Source: Pseudomonadota bacterium
Lineage (GTDB): Bacteria; Pseudomonadota; Alphaproteobacteria; Sphingomonadales; Sphingomonadaceae
Assembly: GCA_023433445.1 (NCBI GenBank)
Contig: JAEZCS010000055.1
Span: 1-51,761, forward strand
Length of the DNA: 51,761 bases
Direction of reading: 5' to 3'
Shown: positions 50,200-51,761 of the stretch, in pieces
How the letters are laid out: every line of letters starts with the position of its first letter
Numbering within the stretch: position 1 is the stretch's first letter
Program-made: the position numbers and the translations under genes
Notes under the pieces: model-generated
Database searches by the model: none
Told to the model about the DNA's origin: nothing
What the model saw: the letters and a program-made list of their open reading frames with translations, nothing else

Positions 50200-51761
50200 T
50201 CAAGCGTTCGAGCCGGTCATGTCGCGGGCGGCGACATAGGCGAAGGTCATGGCAGGGCCAATGGTAACGCCAGCGCCTGGATAGCTTTCACCCATGGCCG
50301 ATGCCGCATTGTTGCCGACCGCGTAAAGCCCGCCAATGGGAGCGCCCGCATCGTCCAGAACCTGCGCCTTCGCGTTGGTAAGCAGGCCGCCATTGGTGCC
50401 GATGTCGCCGGGATAGATCGGCATGGCATAAAAGGGCCCCTTGTCGAGCGGGCGCAGGCAGGGATTGGGCCCGTGGCGGAAGTCGCCATACATTTTGTCA
50501 TAGGCCGCTTCGCCCCGATGGAATTCGGGATCCTCACCCTTGGCAGCGTGAGTATTGAAGCGGGCAATGGTGGCCGACAGCGCTGCGGGATCAATGCCGA
50601 TCTTGCCTGCCAGTTCTTCGATCGAGCGGCCCTGCTTCAGGATGCTGCGTACGCCCTTGTTATGCATGAAGGTCGGCATGAGCGGGTAAAGCGGACCCAT
50701 TGGGAATTTATGGCGATATTTATGGTCGAAGATCATCCAGCTGGGGCTGGCGTCATTATGTTCGGCCTCCCGCCGGGCCATCTGCTGGCCGACGATGTGA
50801 TAGGAGGCGGCTTCGTTGAGGTAGCGCTTGCCGCTCTGGTTGACCATGATGCACCCAGGCAGCGCCCGCTCGATGGTGCACAGCCGCCCGCGGTCTTCGC
50901 CGGGGACGTAGAAGACAGGCGCGGCCCAGGCCGACTGCAGGTTCAGCATGTCCGCGCCGATGGCTTCGCCCGCGCGGATCGCATCGCCAGTATTGCTGGT
51001 GACGCCGCCGGAATATTGCGATGTCGGATAGAGCGGCGAGTTGGCGTCGCGCATGGTCTGGCTTTTGTCGAAGCCGCCAGCGGCAAGCACGACGCCCTTG
51101 CGCACGCCGATGCGGTATGGCTTGCCATCCTTTTCCACGACTGCGCCAGTGACGCGGTCGCCTTCGCGAACCAACTCGGCCAGAGGCGTGTTGAGCCAGA
51201 GGGGCACGCCTGCCTTGTCGAGAGCCATGCGCAGGCCACCGGTCAGCGCGTTGCCGAGCGTCAGGCGGCGATCCTTGCGCGAGGTCAGGCGGAAGGGAAG
51301 GTCGAGCCAATAGCGCGACATGTTCACGACCAGATTCTTCATCCAGCCCTTCGTGCGATAGAGCAGTTCGCTGGTTTCGCTGAAATGCCAGTTCAGATAG
51401 CCGAACAGGCTGGCCGCAGGGGAGGCGAAGCGCAAGGTGCGGATGTCGTTGCCGAGCGGTTTGCCGTCGATGGGCATGGGCAGGTGCGTGCGATAGCCCT
51501 GTGCCGAGCCGCCCGGATTTTCCGCATGATAATCGGGATAAGGAAAGGCCATGTACTGGACCGGCGTGTTCGCCATCACCCAACGCAACATGGGTGCGGC
51601 ATTGTCGACATAGGCGCGGATATTTTCGTCCGGTACATTGTCGGCAGAAAGGCCACGCAGATAGGTGAAGGCGTCGTCGAGATTATCTTCAAAGCCCGCA
51701 GCCTTGGCGACGTCGCTGCCCGGTATCCAGATGCCGCCGCCCGATGTCGCCGACGTGCCAC
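50200..51761 (-). CDS. FAD-binding 3-ketosteroid delta1-dehydrogenase-like protein, 5' end outside window
   Basis: A flavoprotein of the KstD / fumarate-reductase-like family. The frame is open to the window edge; the first visible residues are GTSATSGGGIWIPGSD, the family's FAD-proximal motif, so roughly 30-50 residues are missing. Further landmarks are KGVVLAAGGFDKSQTMRD, AWAAPVFY, GLYAVGNNAASAMGESYPGAGVTIGPAMTFAYVAA (second FAD motif, about 45 residues from the end). It dehydrogenates a ring or allylic C-C bond next to a ketone in this family; steroid specificity is not shown. An NTF2-like gene follows 18 bases later. Confidence 0.85.
   Translation of the reverse strand, partial: GTSATSGGGIWIPGSDVAKAAGFEDNLDDAFTYLRGLSADNVPDENIRAYVDNAAPMLRWVMANTPVQYMAFPYPDYHAENPGGSAQGYRTHLPMPIDGKPLGNDIRTLRFASPAASLFGYLNWHFSETSELLYRTKGWMKNLVVNMSRYWLDLPFRLTSRKDRRLTLGNALTGGLRMALDKAGVPLWLNTPLAELVREGDRVTGAVVEKDGKPYRIGVRKGVVLAAGGFDKSQTMRDANSPLYPTSQYSGGVTSNTGDAIRAGEAIGADMLNLQSAWAAPVFYVPGEDRGRLCTIERALPGCIMVNQSGKRYLNEAASYHIVGQQMARREAEHNDASPSWMIFDHKYRHKFPMGPLYPLMPTFMHNKGVRSILKQGRSIEELAGKIGIDPAALSATIARFNTHAAKGEDPEFHRGEAAYDKMYGDFRHGPNPCLRPLDKGPFYAMPIYPGDIGTNGGLLTNAKAQVLDDAGAPIGGLYAVGNNAASAMGESYPGAGVTIGPAMTFAYVAARDMTGSNA

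Overview
The window is a GC-rich, tightly packed stretch of an alphaproteobacterial chromosome or large replicon. It most resembles a sphingomonad (Sphingobium, Novosphingobium or Sphingopyxis type). This is inferred from the many SDR oxidoreductases, the two large TonB-dependent receptors, the Tat-exported periplasmic enzymes, the PD40 proteins and the base composition. No marker gene fixes the genus. I see no tRNA, rRNA, insertion sequence, integrase, CRISPR array or phage gene. Two genes run off the edges: an SDR at base 1 and a ketosteroid-dehydrogenase-like flavoprotein at base 51761. The other genes look intact.

Region A (about 1-23,600) is a carbohydrate / sugar-acid utilisation block. 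A leftward set holds a PD40 protein, a ribokinase-type kinase and an RpiB/LacAB isomerase. Divergent to it is a rightward set: a GPH-type sugar symporter, a Tat-exported xylose-isomerase-like TIM barrel, a secreted seven-blade FG-GAP propeller and a MOFRL glycerate kinase. A FadR/GntR (FCD) regulator sits divergent to a second PD40 paralogue. Two Tat-exported GHL6-like putative glycosidases (11.6-13.7 kb and 20.4-22.6 kb) flank a rightward operon of LctP-type permease, second glycerate kinase, hydroxypyruvate isomerase, tartronate semialdehyde reductase and SDR. A Tat-exported cyclase-family hydrolase is coupled to the second GHL6 gene, and an IclR regulator is divergent from it. The readable biochemistry is periplasmic cleavage or remodelling of a glycoside, import of sugar or sugar acid, and funnelling through hydroxypyruvate, tartronate semialdehyde and D-glycerate to 2-phosphoglycerate. 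The parent sugar is not identifiable.

Region B (23,700-29,400) is a translationally coupled four-gene set: an unrecognised 407-aa secreted protein, a DUF1587/1595/1592/1588/1585 protein with one CxxCH haem-type site, a Tat-exported DUF1552 protein and a 78-aa secreted protein. An AraC regulator converges on it. These families have no established function, which makes this the best candidate for an undescribed system.

Region C (29,600-51,761) is a catabolic mosaic for a hydrophobic or ring-containing substrate. It holds two TonB receptors, a Gfo/Idh/MocA oxidoreductase coupled to a Coq4-like protein, an EthD-like protein with two SDRs and an AraC regulator, and an operon of SDR, sulfotransferase and haloalkane-dehalogenase-like hydrolase. 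NTF2/SnoaL-fold proteins, a TetR regulator, a cyclase-family hydrolase with an NAD epimerase, a lipocalin-like protein and the 3-ketosteroid-delta1-dehydrogenase-like flavoprotein complete it. Convergent gene pairs are often separated by strong hairpins, and several divergent promoter regions carry palindromes that look like operators.
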